Positions 11,481 through 23,338 of a stretch of 64,000 bases of DNA are shown here, piece after piece (within the stretch, counting starts at the first letter, position 1; every line of letters begins with the position of its first letter). Source of the stretch: Chimonanthus salicifolius (Eukaryota; Streptophyta; Magnoliopsida; Laurales; Calycanthaceae); the NCBI GenBank assembly GCA_013350335.1, contig CM023539.1, forward strand, positions 42,084,631-42,148,630, written 5' to 3'. The translations under genes and the position numbers were made by a program. Below the pieces are notes generated by a model that was not told the origin of the DNA, did no database searches, and saw nothing but the letters and a program-made list of their open reading frames with translations.

Positions 11481-11848
11481 TTAGGGATGCAACTCTGGTT
11501 GGGTTTTGACTTGACCCACATGACTTGACCCGAGAAATCATGCGGTGGATTGAGAATTCTGGGTCAGCAGGTCAAGTCAGGTTGAGAAGAAAAAAACCCG
11601 CATGAAATTCAGGTCAGGTTGAGGATTTTACAAGTTAACCCGACTGACCCGGCTAAAGTTAGGTTAAAATAGGTTCAAAATATAGGTCGAGTCAGAATTC
11701 GAGTTGATTTGGGTTAGAATTCGGGCCAGGTCGGGTTGAGAAGTTCAGATTGAGAATTCGGGTCGAGTCGGGTCGGGTTCCATACATATCAACTCGGATC
11801 GGGTTGAGTTTTAAAAAACTCGACCCGCCCAACCCGAATTACAGCCCT
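11481..11848. mobile_element. hAT-like MITE, GACCCG-repeat family, copy 1 (~368 bp)
   Basis: The ends are inverted relatives: TTAGGGATGCAACTCTGG on the left, and AGGGCTGTAATTCGGG reading inward from the right. Flanking 8-mers AGGTAGAA (11473-11480) and AGGTTGAA (11849-11856) match at 7 of 8. The interior is made of repeated GGTCGGGT/GACCCG units. No coding frame. Related sequences lie at 19773-22190 and 22653-22970. Confidence 0.65.
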
Positions 11849-12410
11849 AGGTTGAACCGATTTGAATCCATTGATAAATGGGTATACTTGATGAGCCGAC
11901 TATTGTCTTGTTTATAAGTAATATATTTAACTGCACAAAGTCTACATCATTTAAAGAGTAATCTTGATATGAATAACTGACTTGAACTCAATTCAAAATT
12001 AGACTCAAATTGACATGAGCCCGTAATAAATCCGAACTGAATAAGACACAATTCGAACTAATCTGTCCCACGAGTCCCTTTGATGGGCTTCTCCCATTAC
12101 AAAATTATTAGTCACATAATATATCTGCCTCAATTACGATTTGTTGTGTAGCAGATATGACTACCCAAGATAAGCACAATTCTTAGCAAGCCTTGACTCG
12201 TTTGGTCCAATTTCACATTTTAATAAGTCATATCATCAATACACTGATATGTAATTGTCAAATTAATTATTACTTAAGTCCCAATACAGATTTAATGTGT
12301 AAATTATTGGTGTCTACCAACATTTTTAAAATGGGACAGGTGATCAAACCATTTTTAATTTATAATTTAGTTGGAAACAGTTTGACCCCAATCTTTTCAC
12401 TATAACATCT
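11849..12410. other. AT-rich intergenic, nothing recognised
   Basis: No coding or repeat structure I can name. Confidence 0.45.
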
Positions 12411-12990
12411 CAGTGACATCATATCATCATCATCATGTGTAGTTGTCGTCAGGATGTTGTCTATTTAGAATCGGCTTTATGAATTTTATTCTCCAATTAA
12501 CCGTATCATAAATCATATCATCAATCACTCAACATTTTACTATGTCCTTTTTAATCACTTTCCTTCATGTTTTCGAAGGTCGCCCTCTTTTCCTAGTGTC
12601 TTCGATCCTTAGTCTCTCTACTCTATGCAGTGGAATTTGTGCTTGGTCTTCACCAAACTATCTCAAACAAGTTTTTCTCAATCTATCATTTATCGGAGCT
12701 ATATTCAAACTATCTTTAATGTGTTCATTTTTAACTCTATCCCTTTGAGTTAAAACACTCATCTGTAGCATACACATATTTATTGTTCTAAATTTGTTTA
12801 TTTGTCTTTTTCAATGCCCAACACTCTACTCCGTATAGTATTGCAAATCTAATAATTATTTTATAAAATTGTCGAGGGGACTCTTTTATCTCATAAGACC
12901 TCACTAGTTTGTCTACATTTTATCCATATGTTTCTATCATATTTGTTATTTCTAAGTAACACTAAAATAAAAATATGAATAATAAAATTA
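12411..12990 (-). mobile_element. RTE-type LINE, 3' remnant
   Basis: Read on the minus strand, this ends in an ATG/GAT trinucleotide run (plus-strand CATCATCATCATG at 12424-12436), the usual 3' terminus of RTE-clade elements. It carries a decayed version of the reverse-transcriptase C-terminus, with a GRP-type motif and an R-x-x-W region before the tail. It aligns in order with 49640-50075 (shared CGGCTTTATGA, CTCCAATTGA/ACC, ATCGGAGCTAT, ACTCTATCC). Heavily mutated, no intact frame. Confidence 0.65.
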
Positions 12991-13400
12991 AAGAAAGTTT
13001 AGAAAAACGATTAAATCCTCTATTTAAAAATTGAATTGAATTATACAGTTCAATATAGTTGAACTTGTCTCTTAGGACGGTTTGGTTCATTCTATTTCTT
13101 TCTCTATTTTTCTTCAAAATTATCATAGTTAACATCATTATTATAGTATTATAGTTGTAAAACAATCTTTTATTTTCATAATTTTAACAATTTATTATGT
13201 ATTTATGATATTATACTAACACAATAATTCAAATAGTTTGATTCAATAATTGAATTTAGTTTAGTTTGCTATTTTAAAAGAATGATTAAGTTTTTAAAAC
13301 ACTGGTTAAACCATGGTTGAAAGTGCTGATTTTCACAATTCTCATGATTTAATTGGTTTTTAACATTTTTTAACTACTTTTTGCCCTTTTACATATATGG
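12991..13400. other. AT-rich intergenic, nothing recognised
   Basis: No coding or repeat structure I can name. Confidence 0.4.
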
Positions 13401-13401
13401 G

Positions 13402-13535
13402 TTTCTTTTTTTTTTTCACACCATGGTGTCCAGAGATCTCACTTGTATTTAGACAGGGGACATTTTAACCCGATTAGTCCTTAGGACATGTGCAAGCCTC
13501 TCAATCTCATACACACCGGGTAAGCAACTATGGGG
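13402..13535 (-). repeat. SINE family 2, partial copy
   Basis: The poly-T at about 13406-13416 marks the tail. Then come GGTGTCC, GATTAGTCCTTAGGACATG, GCAAGCCTCTCAATCT and ACACACCGGGTAAG, collinear with the other minus-strand copies at 18764-18946 and 27260-27435. The head is missing. Confidence 0.55.
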
Positions 13536-13968
13536 AATGGCCCGAACTGAGACCAACACCGAGCTGAACCGCACAAGCCCAAATAAACCCAAATTGAGGT
13601 TGGGCTTTAACATTTTCACAGGCTGTATTTTGGGGCGGGCTTGTCCGATCTAAATTTGGTTTCATCCAGGCTCGGGCTAGGGCTTGGGTTGAAGTAAATC
13701 CAGCCCGGCCTACCCAACTTCCATCCGCTCAGGGGTCGAAATCTCGACCAATACGCATAGTACTTAAGAAAAATTGTATGCTCCCTTTCTCATCAGAAAT
13801 CAAATAAATAATTTAAGATAAACTGATTTACTACCAATTCAATGAAATAACAATCATAAAGGTCAATAAAATTCTATCAAAAATAACTTCTACATTCTAT
13901 GGGACAAAGGCCTTATTTATAATGAAATTGAGAGAAAAAAAAATTTAAAAACACAACACATAGCATGT
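13536..13968. repeat. GGGCTTGG-rich repeat fragment and flank
   Basis: Positions 13545-13745 are enriched in GCCCAA/GGGCTTGG units with inverted copies at the two ends. It may be an eroded MITE. The rest is plain AT-rich sequence. No gene. Confidence 0.35.
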
Positions 13969-14300
13969 CTTAGGGCATTTTTACTTGCCAAAATATTTTT
14001 TATCCATCCATATTATAAAAAATATTTTCCACAAGTTAAAATAAGATAAATTATTTTTTACATTGGATAGATTCTCAGTGTCAGATTAATCATGATAGGT
14101 AAAAATGTTTATCAAGTAATTTATTTTTACAGGTCTTAGGGCATTTTTACTTGGAAAATATTTTTTATCCATCCATACTATAAAAAATATTTTCCACAAG
14201 TCAAAAAAATAGAATAGTTTGTTTACATTTGATAGATTCTCACTGTTAGATTGATCAGTGATAGGTAAAATTGTTTATCAAGCAGTTTATTTTTATCTTA
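13969..14300. repeat. 166-bp tandem duplication
   Basis: CTTAGGGCATTTTTACTTG starts at 13969 and again at 14135. Both copies continue through TTTTTTATCCATCCATA, AAAAAATATTTTCCACAAGT, GATAGATTCTCA and GATAGGTAAAA to TTTATCAAG. Two copies with moderate divergence. Confidence 0.8.
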
Positions 14301-14839
14301 AAAATCAAGAGTTAAAATAAGCATAAAAGCTATTATTTAAAAACCAATATAAATTTTTTAGTCAAATGGAGTAAATTAAATGTAAAACCAAGCGAGTTAA
14401 TAAGTTATAAGCATGTTCAAGAGGAATAATAAAACTTATCCAAATTATTTAACTTATTTGAATTTAGAAGAATCTCCTTTGTAGATCATGGGAAGAACCT
14501 ATAATAGGAAAGCATCATAATCGAATCATTCTGTTGCTTTGAGTCAATTCATTTGAATTGCATTGTTATTTAAATAATTAAATATAATAATATAAAGACA
14601 AGTAAATAAAGTGAAGAATCAACACTCCATTTAGGTCAGTTGGATCCCCATATCATTAAGTGAAATCCAACCAAATGCATTTTTCTTTGAAATCTCTGAG
14701 GGGCTATTTTTCTAAACTCATTCTCATTGTAGTTTAGGATAGGAGGTCTGAAAAATAGGGAAAATCTTTAGATTTGTATATACAAGTGAATATGTTTGAA
14801 ATAAGGTTAGATATTTAACAAATATGTCAAAAGCTTTAA
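14301..14839. other. AT-rich intergenic, nothing recognised
   Basis: Spacer between the 166-bp duplication and the 230-bp array. Confidence 0.4.
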
Positions 14840-17800
14840 AGTTGATAGACCATAAAAAAAAAATAGGCCCATTTATTATTTTCTACAGTAGACTCGCCTA
14901 ACTAAATGATTATATTTATATTGGGCTTCACCAAACACATAATAAGTCATTGTTGAATCTCAATACTCTCAATACTCTTGCTCATCGATGTTCAGTCACA
15001 TAACAAATCACTTGCTTTCCAACCAGCATCCCAATAACCCACCATATGAGGGTTTTTGCTATGAACTAAGTAGCCATTTTCACTTGATAGACTATAAAAA
15101 CTAAGCCCATTTGTTATATTTTATAGTGAACTTATCTAACTCAACGACTATATTTTAGATTGGTTCCAACAAACACATAACAAGTCATTGATGAATCTCA
15201 ACAATCTCTCTCATCGATGTTTTGTCACATAAGAAACCACCATGTTTTCCAACCAACATCCTAATTATCCAATATATGGTGGTTTCCACTCTGAACCGAG
15301 TAGTCATTTTCACTTAATAGACCACAAAAATAGGCCCATTTATTATATTCCATAATAACTTGGCCAAACTCAACAACAATACTTTAGATTGGGCTCCACC
15401 AAGCATATAACAAGTTATTAATGAATCTCAAGACTCTCCTTCATCGATGTTTTGTCACATAATAAACCACTATGCTTTCCAAACAACATCCCAATAACCC
15501 ATTATATAGTGGGTTTCACCCTAAACCAAGTAGCCATTTTCACTTGATAGACCATAAAAAATAGACCTATTTGTTATATTTCATAGTAGAATCGCATAAC
15601 TCAATAATTATAGTTGAGATTGGGCTCCACCAAACACATAACAAGTCATCGATGAATCTCAACACTCTCTCCCATCGATATTTTGTGATATAACAAATCA
15701 CTGTACTTTCCAAGCAACATCCTAATAACCCACTATATGGTGGTTTTCACTCTGAAACAAGTAGTCATTTTCACTTGATAGAGTATAAAAAATATACTGA
15801 TTTGTTATATGCCATAGTAAACTCGCCTAACTCAATGACTATATTTCAGATTGGCTCCACCAAACGCATAACAAGTCATCGATGAATCTCATCACTCTCT
15901 CTCATCGTTGTTTTGTGATATAACTAATCATTATACTTTCCAACCAACATCCCAATAACCCACTATATGGTGGTTTTCACTCTGAACCAAGTAGCCATTT
16001 GCACTTGATAGAGTATAGAAAATAGACCCATTTGTTATATTCCATAGTAGACTCACCTAAATCAATGACATTTCAGATTGGCTCCACCAAGCACACAACA
16101 AGTCATCGATGAATCTCAACACTCTCTCTCATCGATGTTTTGTGATATAACAAATCACTATACTTTCCAACCAACATCACAATAACCCATTATACGGTGA
16201 TTTTCACTCTGAACCAAGTAGTCGATTTTAACTTGATAGAGTATAAAAAATAGACCTATTTGTTATGTTCCATAGTAGACTCGCCTAACTTAATTAGTAT
16301 ATTTCAGATTGGCTCTACCAAACTACATAACAAGTCATCGATGAATCTCAACACTCTCTCTCATCGATATTTTGTGATATAACAAATCACTATACTTTCC
16401 AACCAACATCCCAATAACCCACTATATGGTGGTTTTCACTCTGAACCAAGTAACCATTTTCACTTGATAGATTATAAAAAACAGACTCATTTGTTATATT
16501 CTATAGTAGACTCGCCTAATTTAATGACGATATTTTAGATTGGCTCCATCAAACACATAACAAGTCATTGATGAATCTCATCACTCTCTCTCATCTATGT
16601 TTTGTGATATAACTAATCACTATACTTTCCAACCAACATCCCAATAACCTACTATATGGTGGTTTTCACTTTGAACCAAGTAGCCATTTTCACTTGATAG
16701 AGTGTAAAAAATAGACCCATTTGTTATATTCCATAGTAAACTCGCCTAATTTAATGACTATATTTCAGATTGGCACCACCAAACACATAATAAGTCATCG
16801 ATGAATCTCAACACTCTTTCTCATTGATGTTTTGTGATATAACAAATCATTATACTTTCTAACCAACATCCCAATAGCCCACTGTATGGTGGTTTCACTC
16901 TGAACCAAGTAACAATTTTCACTTAATAGAGTATAAAACATAGACCCATTTGTTATATTTCATAGTAGACTCACCTAACTTAATGAGTATATTTCAGATT
17001 AGCTCCACCAAACACATAATAAGTCATCGATGAATCTCAACACTCTCTCTCATCGATGTTTTGTGATATAACAAATCACTATACTTTCCAACCAACATCC
17101 CAATAATCCACTACATGGTGGTTTTCACTCTGAACCAAGTAGCCATTTTCACTTGATATAGTTTAAAAAATAGACTCATTTGTTATATTCCATGGTAGAC
17201 TCGCCTAACTTAATGACTATATTTCAGATTGGCTCCATCAAACACATAACAAGTCATTGATGAATCTCAACACTCTCTCTTATCGATGTTTTTTCACATA
17301 ACAAACCACCGTATTTTCCAATCATCCTAATAACCCACTATTCACTTTGAACCAAGTAGCCATTTTCACTTGATAGACCATAAAAAATATGACCATTTAT
17401 TATATTCTATAGTAGACTGACCCAACTCAACGACTATACTTTAGATTGGGCTCCACCAAACATATAACAAGTCATTGATGAATATCAACATTCTCCCTCA
17501 TCGATGTTTTGTCACATAACAAACAGTTGTGTTTTCCAACCAACATCCCAATAACCCACTGTATTGTAGTTTTTACTCTGAACCAAGTAGTCATTTTCAC
17601 TTAACTCAACGACTATACTTCAGATTGGATTCCACCAAATACATAACAAGTCATTGATAAATCTCAAGAGTCTCCATCATCAATATTTTGTCACATTACA
17701 AACCACCATATTTTGATTGCTTTCCAACCAGCATCCCAATAACCCATTATACAGTGGTTTTCACTCTAAACCAAGTAACCATTTTCACTTATTGGCAAGT

Positions 17801-17880
17801 TTTCATACTAGCAACAAGTAACCTTCTCCTTCACCACATCAAATTATCAATGAATCTCCCTGAAACAGTGATACCATGTG
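14840..17880. repeat. Satellite-like tandem array, ~230-bp monomer, ~13 copies
   Basis: The landmark CACTTGATAG (or one-base variants) falls at 15081, 15311, 15541, 15772, 16002, 16230, 16461, 16691, 16920, 17150, 17367 and 17599, a spacing of 228-232 bp except for one shortened unit. Each monomer also carries TTTGTTATATTCCATAG, AGATTGGCTCCACCAAACA, CATAACAAGTCATCGATGA, CTTTCCAACCAACATCC and GGTGGTTTTCACTCTGAACC. Most units hold an inverted pair CATCGATGA...TCATCGATG separated by about 16 bp. The end units are more diverged than the middle ones. No open frame crosses units. Confidence 0.95.
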
Positions 17881-18763
17881 ACTGTAAATGAAAAACTAAA
17901 GATTCAACTATTCTCTTTTATGGGTGGGTCGAAGAAGATTTAAAAAAAATCTTAAAGCAGGGTCAAATGATTTAAGTATTCTAATTTTTTTTTTTTAAAA
18001 AAAAAAAGTATAGCTGTTAAACAGATACCCTTATCAACTAAAAAAATTGCAGATTCATTAAGTCGCTGAAAGTTTGATTCATTTATAGTTTGAAGCCATC
18101 TAAAATTAAGCTATAAATTTGATGGTTAACATTGAAAATAGAAAAAAAAAAAGTTATAATATTGACCGTTGATTTTAGAGTATTATTACTATAGCAAATG
18201 GATAAAATTCTAGATTGAATCATGTTTTGTATAGAAGTAGAGGCTTGTTTTCACTTATTAAGATTAATAACTATGTAGTTATTTATAATTATTCATTCTT
18301 GTAACTTTTAAATAAACACTTATTTTGAAGTAACAATACTTATAAAGTAGTTACCTCATTATTTAATAAAATTGAATAATTTAAATATGTATATTGGTCA
18401 AAGTTCTTGACGTTAAAAATCTTGAAAAGCTTTATTAATTAATTGTTAGAAAATTACATGCAAATGCCCTTTTATCATTTTCTAAATATATACTCTGATA
18501 TCTAAACAAATTTTTTCACATTTTAATAATTGACTTTTTAGAGGAATTCCATTCATAGCAAGAAATACATGTATTATATTTTTTTTGAATTTTGTTAAAC
18601 CAAATGGCCACAGAAAATTAATAAAAATAGAATTGTCTTACTGTCACTTTTTAAATTAATCGATTAAATTTTATTTTTTTTAATTTCAAACTTTCAATGT
18701 ATTCAAATGATTACCCAATATTTATAAAATTAATTATTTATAATAGTATACTTTTATCTTATC
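17881..18763. other. AT-rich intergenic, nothing recognised
   Basis: Very AT-rich, many A/T homopolymers, no gene. Confidence 0.45.
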
Positions 18764-18946
18764 TTTTTTTTTTTTACCGAAAGTGTCTATGCGTCTCACT
18801 CGACTAATCTTTCAGGGTATGTAAAAACCTTTCAATTTCTACAGACCGAGTAAAACTACTGGAAGTGATCCTTTGATGTTGAGTTTGAATCGAACACAAA
18901 ATCTCCACTTCTTAAAATGCATTCTTCACCGTCATGCCAATCTCCG
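18764..18946 (-). repeat. SINE family 2, near-complete copy
   Basis: On the minus strand: the head GATTGGCATGACGGTGAAGA with box-A-like GGCATGACGGTG, then TGTTCGATTCAAACTC as box B, GATCACTTCC, TACTCGGTCTGTAGA, GATTAGTCGAGTGAGACGC, GACACTTTCGGTA and an A run (plus-strand T run 18764-18775). The most complete family-2 copy along with 26638-26825. Confidence 0.75.
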
Positions 18947-19772
18947 AAAATTAAAAAGTAAAATTAAAGAGACTCATCACATTGACTTGCTCAAAGTATT
19001 AGTACAAAGACATTTTATTTATTACACTAGTTAAACATGTTTGCAGCCCTATTATCACCATAGATTATAGATGAGAATCCCAAAGCAAATGAAAAATATC
19101 AATGTTTATTATTTTTACAATTCAATTTACTGTTTAACACTTTTTTTTTTAAAGTCTTTGTTTTGCTCTTTTGCTTGAATTGGATGCGAATCTTATCAGT
19201 GAAAACTGAAAAGGTCCTCGAATAGATAAAATCCCTCTCCTTTCACCAACTCAGCAGATTCTCCCATTATTTATATAACCATATCTATTTATATAAAAAA
19301 AATGAAAAAAAAAAAATAAAGAATATGAAAATGGTAATCACACATTGTGTTTCTACTTTCGGCATTAGTGTGTACCAATTGAAATATTTAATGTCAAAAA
19401 GTAGAAAATGGGTGTTTGTGTAAAAAAATAGAGGTACATGTTGGTTGCTTCATCTTTTGACTCATTCCAGAGACTCCATATAATTTTTTATAATTAAAAA
19501 ATATATTTTTATTTTATCTCAACTTTTAAGATTTATAAATATTTAAATAGTCAGAAATGCTTTTTAATAATTTAAGAGCTTTACTTAAAGAAAGCGATTT
19601 TTTGTCCCCCTTATATATTTATGTGCTTAAGCCAATGAAATAATTTACTTGTCACATGCTTTGCTCTATTATTTAATAATGAGAAACAAAGTATGATAAT
19701 AGAATATTATGACACAATCAAGTAGAAAAATTATTAACCACTTAACAAAATTTAGCACTCAAAACTTTTAAA
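18947..19772. other. AT-rich intergenic, nothing recognised
   Basis: No coding similarity and no clear repeat. Confidence 0.4.
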
Positions 19773-19896
19773 CAGGGGCGACACTTGGGCCGGATTTTAG
19801 CCTAACCTGCATGATCCGACTCGAGAAATCACTGGGTTAGATTATGTATTTGTAAATTTAGGATCAGGTCAGATTGAAAAAAACTACATGGAATGC

Positions 19897-21933
19897 CAGG
19901 GGTAAAAAAATCGGCCGGGCCGTTATCCCGGCCGATTTTTCATATCGGCCGATATATCGGTTCGGCCGATATATCGGCCGAACTTTTTCTCTCTCCTCCC
20001 CGTTTTTTTTTTTTTTTTTTTTAAAAAAAAAATTCCAAAAAAATTACAGCAAATGCAGAAAATTATGAGCTTATTGAATATGTAATTTTTTCATAAAATA
20101 TCGGACATTTACATCTTCTAATATATTTTTGAAGTTACGACAGTGGGAAATTATATAAATAGTAATAAAATGGTGAAAATTACAAAAAGAAATAAAATAA
20201 AAGGAAAAAATTGCATCCCTTTAAAAGAAGTTATTATACATTAAATAACATCAAATAAAAAAAGTTCATGTATTATTTTATAGGTTTTACCATTTTCTAA
20301 CATTTATATATCATAGTCCATAGATAATAATGAAATAATTACAAAAAGAAATAAAATAAAAGGAAAAAATTGCATCCTTGTAAAAGAAGTTAGTATACAT
20401 TATATAACAGCAAATAAAAAAATTTCATGTATTATTTTATAGGTTTTACCATTTTCTAACATTTATATATCATAGAGCATAGATAATAATGAAATAATTA
20501 CAAAAATAAAGAAAATAAAAGGAAAAAATTTCATCCCTGTAAAAGAAGTTAGTATACATTAAATAAAAGCAAATAAAAAAATTTCATGTATTATTTTATA
20601 GGTTTTACCATTTTCTAACATTTATATGTCATAGTCCATAGATAATAATGAAATAATTACAAAAAGAAATAAAATAAAAGGAAAAAATTTCATCCCTGTA
20701 AAAGAAGTTAGTATACATTAAATAACAACAAATAAAAAAATTTCATGTATTATTTTATAGGTTTTACCATTTACTAACATTTATATATCATAGTCCATAG
20801 ATAATAATGAAATAATTAAAATAAGGAGTAAGTGAATGTAAAAAATGTTGCTGTAAATTTTAACATGTTAGTAACAGTAACTAAGAGCAAATGAAAAATG
20901 TTCATCTACTATTTTATAGGTATTATCATTTTCTAACTTTTTTTTTCATTTATGCTATTTTATGTTGAAATAGTTAACAAAAATGAATAAATAAATGAAA
21001 AAAAATAGTAACTAACAAAGTACACAAAAACTAACTACAGATACATTAAGATGGAAAAAAAATTATAATACCTATATAAAGCTTTTATTACTACATATCT
21101 TATTTAACTTCAAGCATTTTTTAACTTCTTTTATGTTATTTTTGGCTAAAAAAATTAAAATAAAATACAGATAAATCGAAATAAATTACAAAACTTACAA
21201 GATCAGTAGATCTGTAAATGAAGAAACCTTTGAACGGTCTGGATCGTTCGGTTTCAAACAAATCCGGGTCGTTTAGAACTTACTTAAATCAAGTAATGAA
21301 GAGTGTAATTTTTTTGAAAGATAAATAGTAAAATCTGATTTTCTCTTTGAAAATAAGGTGTGAAATTTTAGATGTAGGTGAATGGTATTTATAGGAAAAA
21401 ATTGGACCGGTTCGATTTTTTGGATTTAAAAAAAATAATAAAATATTCAGGCATGCCGGACCAGCCGAATCCTGCAGTCCGCTGTACACAGAGATGTGAT
21501 GGGGAGAAATTGGTTGACAGGTGAGATCTCGTCCGATATCTCTCCCGATATATCGGACATGAGATATCGTCCGATATATCGGAAAAATATCGCCGAACTT
21601 GAGTTGGGCCCAAGCCCGAGATTTACTGTTTTCAGGGGGAAAAAACGGCCGATTCGGCCCAGATTCGGCCGAGATTTGGACCGATATATCGGTCATCTCG
21701 GCCGATATTTATTATGAAAAAAAAATATTTTTTTTTTTAAAAAAAAACAAAAAACCGAATTTTTAAAATTCGGCCGATATGATGACCGATAATTCGGTCA
21801 AAAATTCGGACATATCGGCCGAATTTTTTTTTGTACGGCCGATACTATACGTATCGGCCGATATAATTCGGTGGTTGAAAAACCGAATTATATCGGCCGA
21901 TACGCACAGTATCGGCCGATATTTTGACCCCTG
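19897..21933. mobile_element. Non-autonomous hAT-like element, ATCGGCCGAT family, copy B (2037 bp)
   Basis: Perfect 8-bp duplications TGGAATGC flank it (19889-19896 and 21934-21941). Terminal inverted repeats begin CAGGGGTAAAAAAATCGGCC on the left and CAGGGGTCAAAATATCGGCC reading in from the right. CAGGGGT-type ends plus an 8-bp duplication are hAT characteristics. The subterminal 90 bp on the left and about 410 bp on the right are dense in CGGCCGATATATCGG-type palindromes. The interior holds a 159-bp tandem array. The open frames at 21289-21717 only read through the palindromic repeats; there is no hAT transposase or BED domain, so mobilisation would need a partner element elsewhere. Confidence 0.88.
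20170..20830. repeat. 159-bp tandem array inside hAT-like copy B
   Basis: The segment AAAATAAAAGGAAAAAATT followed by CATCC recurs with starts at 20211, 20370, 20529 and 20688, a constant 159-bp period. Each unit also contains TTCATGTATTATTTTATAGG, ACCATTTTCTAACATTTATA and CATAGATAATAATGAAATAA. A decayed fifth unit can be followed to about 20960. Constant period and low divergence point to recent tandem amplification. Confidence 0.9.
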
Positions 21934-22652
21934 TGGAATGCTGAGTGGACTGGACTCAAAAATTTAAAATCAATCTGCTCGACTCAACTTAACCCAAGTT
22001 TCAGAAAATGTAAAAAATCTATTGCTGAATTTTTTTTTTGCAAATTTGGGTTAAAATAGGTCGGGTTGTCGGGCCAGCAACTCGAGTTAGGTCGGGCCAA
22101 CAACTCAGATAGGGTCGAGCCCAGTAGTTTTTTATATGAGTTGGATTGAATTTATTAAACTTCGGTCCAACCCGCCCAAGTTTCAACCTACTTTTTAACC
22201 ACTGAATCTAAAATTATGAATTGAATATGGATTAATCAAGTAATATTCACCATCTATCTTGTATCCTTAAATCGAGCTACTAAAAATTTTACATGATTCA
22301 AATTTTAAATTATATTATTTTTTAAAAAATTCTTTCTATTTACGAAACTGACATATCTGTATATATATATTTTTTATGATGATATATATTTTGTGTCTAT
22401 ATATTGTCACATATTTTTATAGAACTTAATGAAAGAAAAGGTCTTAGAAATCTTACTCCTATGTAAATAGCATCATTGGATAAGATGATGATAGTATATT
22501 TCTTACATGAAATTCAGAAGTTTTTCCATGTGAGTAGATTGGATAAGGCAAGCATTATAAGAATTTCCCTCTGCTTGTTTATAAATCAAGAGACCTCAAA
22601 AACTCATATTTGAATTTTACACTTTAGTTATGCGAGTTATTCCTTTTTTTAA

Positions 22653-22970
22653 TAGGTATGCAACTCGGGCTGGATCAGGCTTGGGTTTCAAGAAATCCGA
22701 CCTGACCCAAGTTAATATTAATAGAATCCGACCTGATCCGACTTGAATTCTTAACTCGACCTGACCCGAATTCTAACACGAATCAACCCGAATTCTGACC
22801 CGACATGCATTCTGAACCCATTTTAGTCTAATTTTAGCCCTGACCGGGTTAACTTGTAAAATCCTCTACCCGATCTGAATTTTATGCAGATTTTTGTCTT
22901 CTCAACCCACATGACTTCTCAGGTCGGGTCATGCAGGTATGGTCAAAACCCAACTCGAGTTGCATCCCTA
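22653..22970. mobile_element. hAT-like MITE, GACCCG-repeat family, copy 3
   Basis: Left TAGGTATGCAACTCGGGC and right (inward) TAGGGATGCAACTCGAGTTG are good inverted repeats, near-identical to the left end of the copy at 11481. The interior has CCGACCTGACCC-type units. Flanks TTTTTTAA and CTTTTTAT match at 6 of 8 positions. Confidence 0.65.
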
Positions 22971-23149
22971 CTTTTTATCATATTTTGAAATAGACACACG
23001 ATTAATAGGACAAATGGCCAACCTCGTGTTAGTGGAATAAATGACTTACATAATGATGATGAAAAATCGAAATGTGTGAGATATTATTTTGTTAATTCAT
23101 TAAACTTTAATTAAAAATTTGGTACGAAGAAAATGAGAAAACTGTTATG
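22971..23149. other. Spacer, nothing recognised
   Basis: AT-rich spacer between two repeats. Confidence 0.4.
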
Positions 23150-23338
23150 TAGGTGGCGGGTGTTGGTTTAGACCAGATGGGGCCTCCAGTCATGGGTTTT
23201 CAAGTCTAATTTGATTAAAATATTAAGGTACCAAGTTCGAACCCCTATAGCCTAATCTGGTGTACCCTAAGAGCAGTGGGTATCACCCGTGGGGATTTTA
23301 CAATGGGTTTCCTGTAGTTTCCCACACGTAAATTAAAA
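23150..23338 (+). repeat. SINE family 1, copy with diverged head
   Basis: Box B and body are clear: AAGTTCGAACCCCTATAG, CCTAATCTGGTGTACCCTAA, GGTATCACCCGTGGGGATT and TTTCCCACACGTAAATTAAA, followed by an AT microsatellite in place of the A tail. The upstream part is not the TGGGTGTAG head seen in the other two copies, so it is either strongly mutated or a sub-family with another tRNA-like head. Confidence 0.6.

Larger units (their letters stand above)
19773..22190. mobile_element. Older hAT-like element of the GACCCG-repeat family, split by copy B
   Basis: Its left end CAGGGGCGACACTTGGGC and right end (reading inward) TAGGTTGAAACTTGGGCG are inverted relatives. Flanks CTTTTAAA (19765-19772) and CTTTTTAA (22191-22198) differ at one position, as an aged 8-bp duplication would. 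The interior on both sides of 19897-21933 carries the same GGTCGGGTTG and GACCCG units as 11481-11848. Without the insertion it would be about 370 bp, the same size as that copy. Confidence 0.65.

Noticed and set aside
14840..17880. CRISPR-like array
   Set aside because: There are no constant short repeats with unique spacers; whole 230-bp monomers are repeated, and the DNA is plant nuclear.
21289..21717. Open frames on both strands as a possible transposase in hAT-like copy B
   Set aside because: Both frames read palindromic CGGCCGATAT repeats; no hAT dimerisation, BED or catalytic motif is present.
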